Below, piece after piece: positions 36,537-45,800 of a DNA stretch of 64,000 nt. The translations under genes were made by a program, and so were the position numbers. Positions within the stretch are counted from its first letter, which is position 1. Each line of letters starts with the position of its first letter. Origin of the DNA: Pelagicoccus sp. SDUM812003 (GTDB taxonomy: Bacteria > Verrucomicrobiota > Verrucomicrobiia > Opitutales > Opitutaceae); assembly GCF_031127815.1 (NCBI RefSeq), contig NZ_JARXHY010000005.1, positions 1 through 64,000 of the forward strand, given 5' to 3'. Under the pieces are notes generated by a model. That model searched no databases, was not told the origin of the DNA, and was given only the letters and a program-made list of their open reading frames with translations.

Positions 36537-37561
36537 TCGAGATTTTGAATACGCTCAGATTCGAGTCTCCCTATTGGTTTCTGGCCCTGCTGCTGCTGCC
36601 CTTGGTGGCTTGGCTCAGAGGTCGACGTTCCGTGGCCGCTCTCATCCTTCCTTTCGCCGGTTCCTGGAAACGACAGACCTTCGTCGGCAGTTCCAAACTT
36701 CCCACGCTTTTCGCCTTCCTCACTGCCCTGGGAATCATCGTCGCTCTGGCCCGTCCCCAAAGCGTGGCTACGGAAAAGCACTCCAAGAGCCTTGGCTACG
36801 ACATCATTCTGGCCATCGACCTATCCGGTTCCATGGAGGCTGAGGACTACGTGGTGGACCGCCAGAGGGTCAACCGGCTGCAAGCGGTCAAACCAGTGCT
36901 CAGCGCCTTCATCAACAAGCGGGAAAACGATCGCATCGGCATCATCGCTTTCGCAGGACGGGCCTACACCGTCGCCCCCTTGACCTTCAATCACGAGTGG
37001 CTGGGAAAGCAAACCGAGCGTTTACAGATCGGCTTGATCGAGGATGGCACCGCCATCGGCGACGCCATCGCCGTGGCCTCCTCCCGCTTGCTTGAAGGAG
37101 CAAAGGAGCGAGCGGGCGAGCGCGAAGGCGCTTTCATCGTCTTGCTAACCGACGGCGAGAACACCGCCGGTATGATGGAGCCGATGGAGGGAGCGAAGCT
37201 GGCCAAAGATGCCAACATTCGCGTCTACACCATAGCCGCTGGAAGAAATGGATACGTGCCCTTCCCGCGTCGCAACCAGGCAGGAGAACGCATCGGAACC
37301 ACCCGCCAGCTGATGCGTGTCGATATCGAAACCCTGCAAAAAATCGCCGGTGAGACAAATGGCGAGTTCTTCCGTGCCGAAGATTCGGATACCATCGAGA
37401 GCGCCTTCAGCAAGATCGACGAATCCAGCAAGATCGAGTTCGAGGTGCAGCAGTATTCCGTCGTGACGGAGCTCTTCCCATTCGTGCTGATGTTTTCAGG
37501 AGCATGCGCGGTACTTTCAGTGGCGACGAGCGTTCGCGAGTCGAAGGAGGCCCTAGCATGA
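36533..37561 (+). CDS. batA: BatA-like membrane protein with VWA domain
   Basis: Two N-terminal helices (about 14-29 and 57-74), a VWA domain (about 88-290), and a C-terminal helix near 322-338. The MIDAS metal motif is intact: DLSGS (Asp96, Ser98, Ser100) and a later LLTDGENT. Such proteins bind partner proteins through the metal site. Overlaps with DUF58 before and batB after are 4 bases each, so the three are tightly coupled. Length 342 is typical. Confidence 0.9.
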   Translation: MIEILNTLRFESPYWFLALLLLPLVAWLRGRRSVAALILPFAGSWKRQTFVGSSKLPTLFAFLTALGIIVALARPQSVATEKHSKSLGYDIILAIDLSGSMEAEDYVVDRQRVNRLQAVKPVLSAFINKRENDRIGIIAFAGRAYTVAPLTFNHEWLGKQTERLQIGLIEDGTAIGDAIAVASSRLLEGAKERAGEREGAFIVLLTDGENTAGMMEPMEGAKLAKDANIRVYTIAAGRNGYVPFPRRNQAGERIGTTRQLMRVDIETLQKIAGETNGEFFRAEDSDTIESAFSKIDESSKIEFEVQQYSVVTELFPFVLMFSGACAVLSVATSVRESKEALA

Positions 37562-38586
37562 GTTGGGGCAGCGAACATTGGCTCTGGGGGCTCGCGCTGC
37601 CACCCCTGGTTTTGCTGTGGGACCTCTTTCGTCACAGCCGCTCCGCCTCGAAATCCAAACACGGGAAAGCGCTTTACGCGAATACCGCCTTCGGGGGACT
37701 GCAACTGAGCAAACGTCGACACAGCCGTCCGCGCAAGGTCCTGCTCTGTCTCGCCCTTTCGCTCCTCGTCGTATCCATGGCTCAACCACGCTGGGGCAGC
37801 GAAAAACGAACCACCTTCGAGCGAAGCCGCGAAGTCATCATCGCCATGGATCTCTCAAAAAGCATGCTCGCCGAGGATCTGAAGCCGAACCGCTTGGAAC
37901 GAGCCAAACTTGTTGTATCCAGCATGCTCGATACGCTCAATGGCGAAAGCGTTGGACTGCTGGTTTTCGCCGGCACCTCCTTCCTGCAAAGTCCGATGAG
38001 CCCTGACTACCAGATTCTGCGCAGTTTTCTAAAGGACTTGAACCCTGACTTCATCCCCCAAGGTGGCACCGACTACGCCGCAATGCTAGAGACGGCTCTC
38101 GAATCCTTCGAGCAATCCGATGGTAGAGCAGATCGCTTTCTCATCGTGATCAGCGATGGCGAGAGCCTGGAGTCGAATTGGCAGGCCGCAGCCGAAAAGC
38201 TGCGGGAAGAAAACGTGCAGGCGATCTGCCTCGGATTCGGCACCCAGGAAGGCGGCTTCATCCCAGATGGTTCCGGCGGATTCCACAAGGACCCGCAAGG
38301 CGCCGTGGTTCTCAGCAAGCTCGAACGTTCCACCTTGGTCGAGCTGGCCCGCATCACCGGAGGAGTCTATCGAGAGGCAAACGTGTGGATCGACCTCGCT
38401 CAACTGGTCGAAGATACGGTGAAGAAAGGACAAGCCCGCCTCAAGGAGCGTGAACGCGAGGAAAGCGAGATCGAACGCTACCATTATTTTCTCGCTCCCG
38501 GCCTGGCCCTGCTCCTGCTCTCGATCTATTACGAATTCCCCACCATGCCAAGAGCGAGGAATCTCAAAGGAAAGGCTGCAGCATGA
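37558..38586 (+). CDS. batB: BatB-like membrane protein with VWA domain
   Basis: Second VWA protein of the operon: helices near 8-22 and 60-75, VWA domain about 92-290 with MIDAS DLSKS (Asp98, Ser100, Ser102) and a later VISDGESLES, and a C-terminal helix near 315-331. The ATG at 37558 overlaps the batA stop (ATGA); an upstream in-frame start inside batA is not used. batA and batB are paralogues of equal length (342) and may form a complex in the membrane. Confidence 0.9.
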   Translation: MSWGSEHWLWGLALPPLVLLWDLFRHSRSASKSKHGKALYANTAFGGLQLSKRRHSRPRKVLLCLALSLLVVSMAQPRWGSEKRTTFERSREVIIAMDLSKSMLAEDLKPNRLERAKLVVSSMLDTLNGESVGLLVFAGTSFLQSPMSPDYQILRSFLKDLNPDFIPQGGTDYAAMLETALESFEQSDGRADRFLIVISDGESLESNWQAAAEKLREENVQAICLGFGTQEGGFIPDGSGGFHKDPQGAVVLSKLERSTLVELARITGGVYREANVWIDLAQLVEDTVKKGQARLKEREREESEIERYHYFLAPGLALLLLSIYYEFPTMPRARNLKGKAAA

Positions 38587-39497
38587 ATCGTATCCATCTT
38601 TTCACTTCGATCGCTTTGGTGTCATTCGTTTCGCTTCTGCCCGCTCAGGATCAAGTCTCCACGGAGTCGCCCAAAGCCAAGGAAGAGGGACAAAGCTATC
38701 AGGATATCGTATCCGAAATCGCGAACAAGGACGACCGCGACGCTCGCGACTATGCCATCTTCGCTGCTTCGACTTGGGAGCTGGGACGCAGAGCCAAGCA
38801 AAGCGGCGAGGCCATTCCCGACTCCTCGATCCACGACGCAATCGACGCTGTCGAGGAGGGACGCCAGCTCGATGCCGCGGAGACGGACTGGGACAAGCTC
38901 CGCGAGGAACTCGAAGCTTTGCTGGTAAAGCCAGAGCAGCAATCTCAACAGCAGCAGGACGCCCAAAACCAACAGCAGCAGCAAAACCAGGACGGCCAGT
39001 CCCAAGAAGGACAGCAAGGACAAGGAGAGCAACAGCAGTCCCAAGATCAAAACGGAAATCAGCAGCAACAGCCCAACTCTGACAAGCAACAGCAATCTTC
39101 GCAAAACGCCGACCAGCAGTCAGACCAGGAACAGCAAGCAGGCGAAAAAAGCCAGGAGGCTCAATCCGATCCACAGCAAGGCAGTGACGGCGACGCGTCC
39201 GAGCAACGTCAAGATGGGGCGCAGATGGGCGATCTTTCCGAACAGATCGATCCGCAGAACCTGAACTTCGCGGATGGTGGCGAAGCCTCCGCCGACATGG
39301 ATCAACCGCAAAACGAAATGCAAACACTAGGCGGTCAACAAGGCGAAAAGCAGAAGGTCGACGCCGACAAGGCTGCCGTGATGCAAATGCTCGATCAGCT
39401 GCGCCAGCAAGACGATCCAGGGAAACTCTTTATGATCCTCCAGGAAGCCCAATCGGGCGAAAAGAAACAACAGCAACCCAACGCCAAGGATTGGTAA
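38583..39497 (+). CDS. batC: BatC-like exported protein with Gln-rich low-complexity region
   Basis: A 304-residue exported protein with a signal peptide (1-21) and a short helical part (about 30-115) containing a pattern like the TPR-like start of BatC. It then has a long stretch (about 118-215) dominated by Gln, with Asp, Glu, Ser, Gly and Asn, and a conserved-looking C-terminus. The Gln-rich part is probably disordered. The 4-base overlap with batB and the short 2-bp separation from batD place it firmly in the operon. BatC identity is by position and composition rather than a strong motif. Confidence 0.7.
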   Translation: MNRIHLFTSIALVSFVSLLPAQDQVSTESPKAKEEGQSYQDIVSEIANKDDRDARDYAIFAASTWELGRRAKQSGEAIPDSSIHDAIDAVEEGRQLDAAETDWDKLREELEALLVKPEQQSQQQQDAQNQQQQQNQDGQSQEGQQGQGEQQQSQDQNGNQQQQPNSDKQQQSSQNADQQSDQEQQAGEKSQEAQSDPQQGSDGDASEQRQDGAQMGDLSEQIDPQNLNFADGGEASADMDQPQNEMQTLGGQQGEKQKVDADKAAVMQMLDQLRQQDDPGKLFMILQEAQSGEKKQQQPNAKDW

Positions 39498-39499
39498 TC

Positions 39500-42082
39500 A
39501 TGCGTTCGACTTGCCGGCTCCTCAGCTTCATCACCGTAATCCTTTCTATCTGCGTATCCACGACTTGGGCGCAGAACGTATTCTGGAGCCCTAGCGGCGG
39601 GACCTTCCAGGAGGGCAAGGGAAATTCGCTCGATTTGGTCTTCGACGGATGCGAGCCCGCTGGCGAGCTTGCGCCACCCGATGTGGACGGGCTCAGTCTC
39701 ACCTTTCGCGGCACCTCCTCATCTACCAACATCGTAAACGGCAGGGTCACACGAAAGGTTATCTATTCCTACCAAGCGGTGCCAAACCGCCGCGGCAGCA
39801 TCGAAATCCCAAGCTTCACCGTCGATACGGACAAGGGCGACGTTCAGGTCCCGCAAGCTCGCTACACCGTCGTGGAAGCCACCGTAGGATCTTCAGGAGC
39901 CAAACCGGAAGACGTATTCCTATCCAGATTTCAACTACGCGATGGCGAGATCTACGCAGGCGAAGTTTTCGAGCTCGACTACTACGCAGGAGCGAAACAG
40001 GACTACCAGCTAGTCGATCTTTCTCCCCCCGAGTGGGAGACCAAAGGCCTGGTCACGAACGGCCTAAAGGAAGTGCAGGCGGGCAGCCTGGACCTCGAAG
40101 GTCAGCGCTACACCGCGAAAGCCTACAAAGCTCGAGCCATGGCTACCGAAAGCGGCATCCTCGAATTGCCGGGCACCAAGCAGGAAGCGACAATCGTGGT
40201 CGGACGAAGGCGCGATTTTCTCTTTCAGGAACCAGTCTACGATTCCTTCGCTATCGAGTCGGAGCCATTTTCCCTGGAGATCTTGCCGCTGCCTGACAAC
40301 GCCCCGCCGAATTTCTCTGGCGCAGTGGGAGACTTCGAACTGGAATCCCGCGTAGTGCCCGATCAAGTACAAGTCGGCGAACCAGTCACCTGGACGCTGA
40401 AGCTGAGTGGCGAAGGCAACTGGCCGGAGGGCATCAGCGTTCCTCAGCGAACGGTTTCCAACAAGTTTCGAGCCATTCAGCCGGAGATCAAAACGGAGTT
40501 CGAGCAAGGCGACCTCTTCAAGGGCAGTCAAAGCGAAGATATCGTGCTCATCCCGACCGAAGAAGGCGTATTCAATTTCGGCCCGCTGAGCTTTTCCTAT
40601 TTCGACCCAAAGCAGGGAGAGTATAAAACCATCGAGATCCCGTCCCAGCGCATCACCGTTTCGCCCGCGGCCGGCAGCCCCGCTCAACCAAGCGCGCCCT
40701 CTCCAGCTGGTGACGCCGCATCCACCTTCGCCCCACCCAGCGGAGCCGAAACCTACGACTTCAATCTGGCTGGCGAAAACACCGCTAAGCGCGCTCCCGA
40801 GCTGCCCCAGGAACCGCTCGCGAGCAAAACGACGCTCCCCGCTCCGAGAGCTCACTTGTCACTCCTTCCCTACACTTTGGCCGCAATACTAGCCCCGCTC
40901 GGAGTCTGGTTCATTTTGGCCATGATCCGCAGTGTAGTCGACGATCCACTACGCCCACGACGCCAAGCGCTCCGAAGATGGAGGAAGCTGACCGATGAGG
41001 CGACCGCGAAAGGTGGCGACGCTCTGATCGAGCTGCAGCGGCCGTGGCGACAGGCCCTCGCTGGCTACCTCGGTCTGCAAAACACCGAACCGTCCGCAGA
41101 AGAAGTGCGCCTTGCCGCTCTCCAAGCCGGGAACGACGAATTCGCCCGCGAATTTCAATCCCTTTGGACGCTCTCGGACCAGCTTCTGTACGGGGCGAAA
41201 AAAACCTCCAGCAGCGATTGGGCTGCCTTGGCGAAGCGATTGGCCAACGCCGCGAAATGCCCGCGCTATCGCCTCGGGCAACTGTTCACTCGCCAGGCTT
41301 GGATGGGGGCCGCGGCCGCGCTTTGCCTGCTGCTGGCGCCAGCGACGGAGCTGAGAGCGGACCAGGGAGCTGACGCCTATGAGAGCGGCGATTTCGCGAC
41401 GGCTGAACAGGCTTGGGTTTCCAGCATCAACGCCGAACCCTATGTATTCGAGCACCGTTACAACGCGGGATTGGCTGCGGCCCAACAACAGGATTGGGGA
41501 AGGGCATGGGCCTATTGGGTGGGAGCGTTCTGCCTGAATCCTCACGAACCGCGACTGGAGTGGAACCTGAAGCTCGCCCACGGACATACCGACGCGTACG
41601 ATCCTGTGCTGCAATCGCTTCTCGAAAAGGATGGCATCCACCGGGTCATCCGCATGCTCTCTCCGGCCGGTTGGCAGCGCCTCGCGATCGGTTCGCTCTG
41701 GTTCGCCGGCGGCTTTCTGACGCTGGCAATCCTGACGCTTCACCTCACGCCGTCTCGCCGGTCCTCTTTCCTGCTGTTTCTCGCCTTCGCCCTGTCCGGC
41801 ACAAATGCCTACTTCAGCAAATGGGCGAGCTCCGAGTACGGCTCCCTATCGGATACGGATGCCCTGCTGGTGACCGCTAGCGTGCCGCTCAATTCCATTC
41901 CATCCGAGCTCGACGCCGAACAGATCAGCTCCGCGATCAGCGCCGGAACCATCCTGCGTCCCACCAGAGATTTCTTGGGTTGGCTTAAGGTTACCCTCCC
42001 CAATGGCGATATCGGATGGATAAGGCGGGAAAACGTCATGCCTCTCTACGGTCCTATCGATTCCGCTCCCTCCGAGCAGTAG
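39500..42082 (+). CDS. batD: BatD-BatE-like fusion: Ig-like exported domains, TPR and SH3-like domain
   Basis: An 860-residue membrane protein. It has a signal peptide (1-25), an extracytoplasmic beta-rich BatD region (about 28-400), a helix near 455-475, a cytoplasmic helical part, a second hydrophobic segment near 600-615, a TPR-like region (about 625-710: YESGDFATAEQAWVSSI, then YNAGLAAAQQQDWGRAWAYW), two more helices (about 735-785), and a C-terminal SH3-like segment ending GWLKVTLPNGDIGWIRREN. In many genomes the TPR part is a separate BatE. ATG 39500 is chosen; a TTG nine bases earlier overlaps batC. It ends the operon. Confidence 0.82.
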   Translation: MRSTCRLLSFITVILSICVSTTWAQNVFWSPSGGTFQEGKGNSLDLVFDGCEPAGELAPPDVDGLSLTFRGTSSSTNIVNGRVTRKVIYSYQAVPNRRGSIEIPSFTVDTDKGDVQVPQARYTVVEATVGSSGAKPEDVFLSRFQLRDGEIYAGEVFELDYYAGAKQDYQLVDLSPPEWETKGLVTNGLKEVQAGSLDLEGQRYTAKAYKARAMATESGILELPGTKQEATIVVGRRRDFLFQEPVYDSFAIESEPFSLEILPLPDNAPPNFSGAVGDFELESRVVPDQVQVGEPVTWTLKLSGEGNWPEGISVPQRTVSNKFRAIQPEIKTEFEQGDLFKGSQSEDIVLIPTEEGVFNFGPLSFSYFDPKQGEYKTIEIPSQRITVSPAAGSPAQPSAPSPAGDAASTFAPPSGAETYDFNLAGENTAKRAPELPQEPLASKTTLPAPRAHLSLLPYTLAAILAPLGVWFILAMIRSVVDDPLRPRRQALRRWRKLTDEATAKGGDALIELQRPWRQALAGYLGLQNTEPSAEEVRLAALQAGNDEFAREFQSLWTLSDQLLYGAKKTSSSDWAALAKRLANAAKCPRYRLGQLFTRQAWMGAAAALCLLLAPATELRADQGADAYESGDFATAEQAWVSSINAEPYVFEHRYNAGLAAAQQQDWGRAWAYWVGAFCLNPHEPRLEWNLKLAHGHTDAYDPVLQSLLEKDGIHRVIRMLSPAGWQRLAIGSLWFAGGFLTLAILTLHLTPSRRSSFLLFLAFALSGTNAYFSKWASSEYGSLSDTDALLVTASVPLNSIPSELDAEQISSAISAGTILRPTRDFLGWLKVTLPNGDIGWIRRENVMPLYGPIDSAPSEQ

Positions 42083-42121
42083 ACGGACCAAGGGGACTTT
42101 TAGCGCATTGAAGCGCTTTAG

Positions 42122-42133
42122 GCGTAATTACGC
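42122..42133. promoter_or_regulatory. 12-bp palindrome upstream of the thioredoxin-like gene
   Basis: GCGTAATTACGC is a perfect 12-bp palindrome 51 bp before the next start codon. A small inverted repeat AGCGC/GCGCT lies just upstream (about 42103-42118) and might be the end of the Bat operon. Either could be an operator; no regulator is assigned. Confidence 0.25.
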
Positions 42134-42184
42134 GAAATCACCTCCGTAACAGAGCCGTTTCTCAGGCATACCCAAACGAAACGT

Positions 42185-42793
42185 ATGGAATTTCTAAAGC
42201 GACATTGGTCTACTCTCATCCTCATTGTCATATTGGCAGGCTGGCTGGGCATTCGCATGGGCACCGACCGCTGCCCGAGCTGCGTGGTGACTGACATCGC
42301 CCAGGACGCGGTCGGAGACGAGGGAAGCCCTGCCGCAAAGTCGGAAGTCTCTCGCCTGCCGAAGCTTGCGGACTGGACCGCGATCGATACCGATGGCGAA
42401 GTGGTTGGCAGCGAGTCTCTCAAAGGCAAGGTCGGCGTGCTGGTCTACTGGGCGACCTGGTGCGGCGGGTGCAAAAAGGAGATCCCTGATCTGGTCGCTC
42501 TTCGCGAAGAGTTTCCAGAATCAAAAGTGGAGATTATCGGTCTCTCCGTGGACGAGGCCCACAAGGATCTGGAGGCATTTGCCAAGGCTGCGGGCATAAA
42601 CTACCGAATCGCCCGCGTAACTGAATCAGTCGACAAGGCGATCGGCCCCGTCGATTCGATCCCCACGATCATCCTGATCGATCAGGACGGTCGCGTGCAG
42701 TTCCGCCACTCCGGTCTCGTGGAAAAGGAAGCTCTGGCCGAGCGCGTCAGGAGCCTGCTGGTGGAAAAGCCGAGCAACTACGCAGGAATCTAA
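42185..42793 (+). CDS. Membrane-anchored TlpA-like thioredoxin
   Basis: A 202-residue thiol-disulfide oxidoreductase of the TlpA/ResA type. One N-terminal helix (8-24) anchors it, followed by a CPSC pair (Cys30, Cys33), a linker, and a thioredoxin domain with the active site WCGGC (Cys93, Cys96) and the cis-Pro segment SIPTIILID. It should act in the periplasm, reducing cysteines for cytochrome c maturation or a similar task. The extra CPSC near the membrane is unusual and could pass electrons. It is a single gene between the Bat operon and a convergent DUF748 gene. Confidence 0.83.
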   Translation: MEFLKRHWSTLILIVILAGWLGIRMGTDRCPSCVVTDIAQDAVGDEGSPAAKSEVSRLPKLADWTAIDTDGEVVGSESLKGKVGVLVYWATWCGGCKKEIPDLVALREEFPESKVEIIGLSVDEAHKDLEAFAKAAGINYRIARVTESVDKAIGPVDSIPTIILIDQDGRVQFRHSGLVEKEALAERVRSLLVEKPSNYAGI

Positions 42794-42815
42794 GCGACCG
42801 ACGCAAGAGCCACCT

Positions 42816-42875
42816 CCTTCGATTCACGCCTCGCGGCGAGGCGCCGCACCTATTCCGTCGATAGCGAATCGAAGG
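42816..42875. terminator. Long bidirectional stem-loop between convergent genes
   Basis: A perfect 10-bp outer stem, CCTTCGATTC (42816-42825) with GAATCGAAGG (42866-42875), encloses a second hairpin GCCTCG-CGG-CGAGGC (42828-42842). It sits in the 88-bp gap between two convergent genes, so a two-way terminator is the likely reading. No U-tract is seen on either strand. Confidence 0.5.
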
Positions 42876-42881
42876 CCATCC

Positions 42882-45800
42882 TTAGTCCGTCAACTTGAGC
42901 ACGAGGTCCGCCGACTTGCTCATGGCCCCGTCGCCTGCCGCTGTATCAGCGATGAAGATACGGCTAGACTCGATCTCACCGTCGTCGGTGAGAGCTTTCT
43001 TAACTGCCAACATGCGCTCGTGACCGAGCTGCCTGATCCACTCCGGATCGAGTTCCAATCGATCTAGACGCTCCAGTACGTAAGCGAATTTTTCCTCAGC
43101 GGTGGGTTCCGGCTCCTCTGTCGGCTCCGGAGCTTCGCTGGTTGGCTCGGCCTTGGCGGAAACGGCCTCGCTCGCTTGGGCTACGCCACTATCGGCTTGA
43201 TCGCTTTTCTGCGAATCATCGCCTCGTTTCAGGCCGATCAAGCGGGCCAAGCGTGTGAGTAGGTTCACCTTTTCCCTCGTTTTCAACGCTTCGTCTGCAT
43301 CCGCCTTGCTCTTGGGATTCACCTCCGGCTGCTCCGTCTCGATCTCGCTACGCGAATCAGCGATCTGCTGTTGCGCCTCCTGCTCCTTCAGCTGGTCGTA
43401 GGAAAGCTCCAAGCCCGCTTGAAAAGCGCTTTGATCGTAATCCGCCAACAAGTCCACCACGCTATTCGGCTCGAAATCCGGATTCGCCAGCACATGTCGG
43501 GCGTAGCGCTTTTTTAGATACGCCGACTCCTCATCCATTTTCGTATTTTCAATCAGCTCCAGCCGTAGAGCTGGTCGCTGATTGAGGATTTTCACCAACG
43601 AATCCACCTTGCTCCGAGTCTCCCCAGAAATAGCAATGGAACCCGGGTCGAAATGAATCGTGTCCAAATCCTCGCTTCCGCCAACCATGCCAGCGAGGAA
43701 TTTGAAAGGTGAGGTGGCCGCTTTGAGGACCAAGTTTCCAAACGTCTGCAGAATCAGACCGCCGATGCTCACGTTGGGACTGGAGAGATCCCCGCTGACC
43801 CTAAGCCCGTCATAGGAAATCATACCGCTAGGATCCTTGAGGAGACTGATAGCGAAGCCCACAGGCAGATTGATCGCTTCCGAGCTTTCCACGCGATCGC
43901 CCAAGGTAAGCTGATCGATTCGAAAGCTATTGGTTCCTTCAAGTTGGCTGTTTCGTATCTTATAGGTGGATACGATTTCAAACTGGCCTTTAGCAAGCTT
44001 GCGACCAAGGTAGGTCTCCCAGTACGGACTGATCGCGGTCATGTCGAATCCGTTGACGGTGAGCGACAGATCGCTCTGAGCTTCGGGATCCGCCAACTGG
44101 AAGGCACCCTCACCTTTCATCCGGCCTCCTTCGTCGACCTCCGTTGAAATGGAAAAGTTAGCCACTTGAAGCGGATCGGTCGAAAGGTTCTCCACCAGCA
44201 ACTCGAAATCCGTCAACCGCGTGCGCAGCGTAGAAACCAGTGTACTGTCGGAAAAGTTCAAACCGCCCCCTCTTACAAGAAAGCGATCGAGGCGAACGCT
44301 CAGATCTTCTTCTCCAGTGGTCTCGCGAGCGACTTCCACCTGTTTTTCGAAATCCTCCTGTATCCGTTTTTCAATTCTATACAGGTTCAAATCCTCCTCG
44401 TCCTGCCAGACGCTGAGACCTGGATCAACCACCTCGACTTCCGCGACCGCCAACTCCTTGCCATCGAAGCGGGCAGATTTTATCGAAAGGCTGGCAAGAT
44501 TGAAGAACTGCCTTTCCTCATCGAGATGGGCAACCTGGAGATCGGTCAAATCCGCATTGCTCGTCACCGTGATCGATCCCTTCAGGTCGAAGCTCCCGGT
44601 AGCGTCGAAGCGAATACGGCCCTTTTCCAGCAAGGCGTTCGCGGCTTCGCTGACATAGGGCTGAAACTGGGAAACATCCAACCCGTTCGCGGAAACGCTG
44701 AAATCCCCCCCTTCTTCGAGAGACGCGAGGGCGCCGGAGAGCGACAAAGAACCGTCGAAGGCGCTCAGGTCCACCTGGGCCAAAGCGGAGGCCGAGAGCT
44801 CTTCTCCGCGCATCATCGCCGATATTTCTCGTATCGAAATTTCAATGTCACGAAACTCAGTCGAAAAACTGCTCTCCAACGAGCGGTCTTCGAAACGCGC
44901 CGCTCCCCCTTCGGCGTTGAATTCCGCCAGCTTGAGGCTGAGGTTGCCCGCTTGGCCTCCGGCTCCGCTTGAGCTAGCCGTCGCGGCGGTAGATGTCTTC
45001 ATCTGAGGCAAAACCGGAGTCCCTTCTTCGCTCAACGTCAGATCGAGAAACGGATCGAGCAAACCGATGCGGGCGATTTCGATCTCCATCGAGCTGAGTC
45101 GCGCCATCAGTCCGCTGAGCGAAAGCGATTGGAATCTAAGGTGTTCCTTGCTCTCGTCGCGCAGCGAAAACCTCCCCAGCCGCGCTTCGCCAGTGACGAC
45201 GATCTCCGGCGCGGTCTCCCCTTCCGCGGCCATAGTGACATCTACGGCCAGATCGAAACCGGCTTCTCCAGCAAGCTCCGCTAGCATGGTCTCCGAAACG
45301 TACGGCTGCAGGCTGCTTAGCTGGACGCCTTGCAGCGAGCTGGAAACCGATAGCGACCAAGGCTCCAAAGACAGGGCTCCGCCCTCCATTTGAAGGCTTC
45401 CTCCCGAAGCGATTCTCAGCAAAGCGTCGAAGGTCCAATGATACGCTGAACCATCGCCTCCTACGCCCTCGGTCTCAAGCTCCTTCATTGGCACCGTGCC
45501 GAGATTCGCGCCGGTGAGCGACTCGAGCACAAGCGTCTCCTCGTAGGGCGCTTCCAAGCTAAGGTCGCGAAAGTGGATCGTCACGTTTCTGATGTCCGTA
45601 TCGGAAATTCTTATACGCATCGGTTCACCGCTTGGCTCCGTTTGCTCCTCCTCACCGGACATCTCAGACAGCGAAGCCAGCACATCGTCGAAGCTCATGC
45701 TTCCGCCTTCCGTGATCGCGACTCGGGCAGTCACGTCGGAAAGCTCCACTGACTTGATTTCGATTTGTCCGAACACGCTGACGATTTGCGGATTGACTGA

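Noticed and set aside
38930-39230. Frameshift or assembly artefact in the CAG/CAA-rich stretch of BatC
   Set aside because: The frame remains open across it and continues into a non-repetitive C-terminus and a correctly spaced batD, so a Gln-rich protein is the simpler reading.
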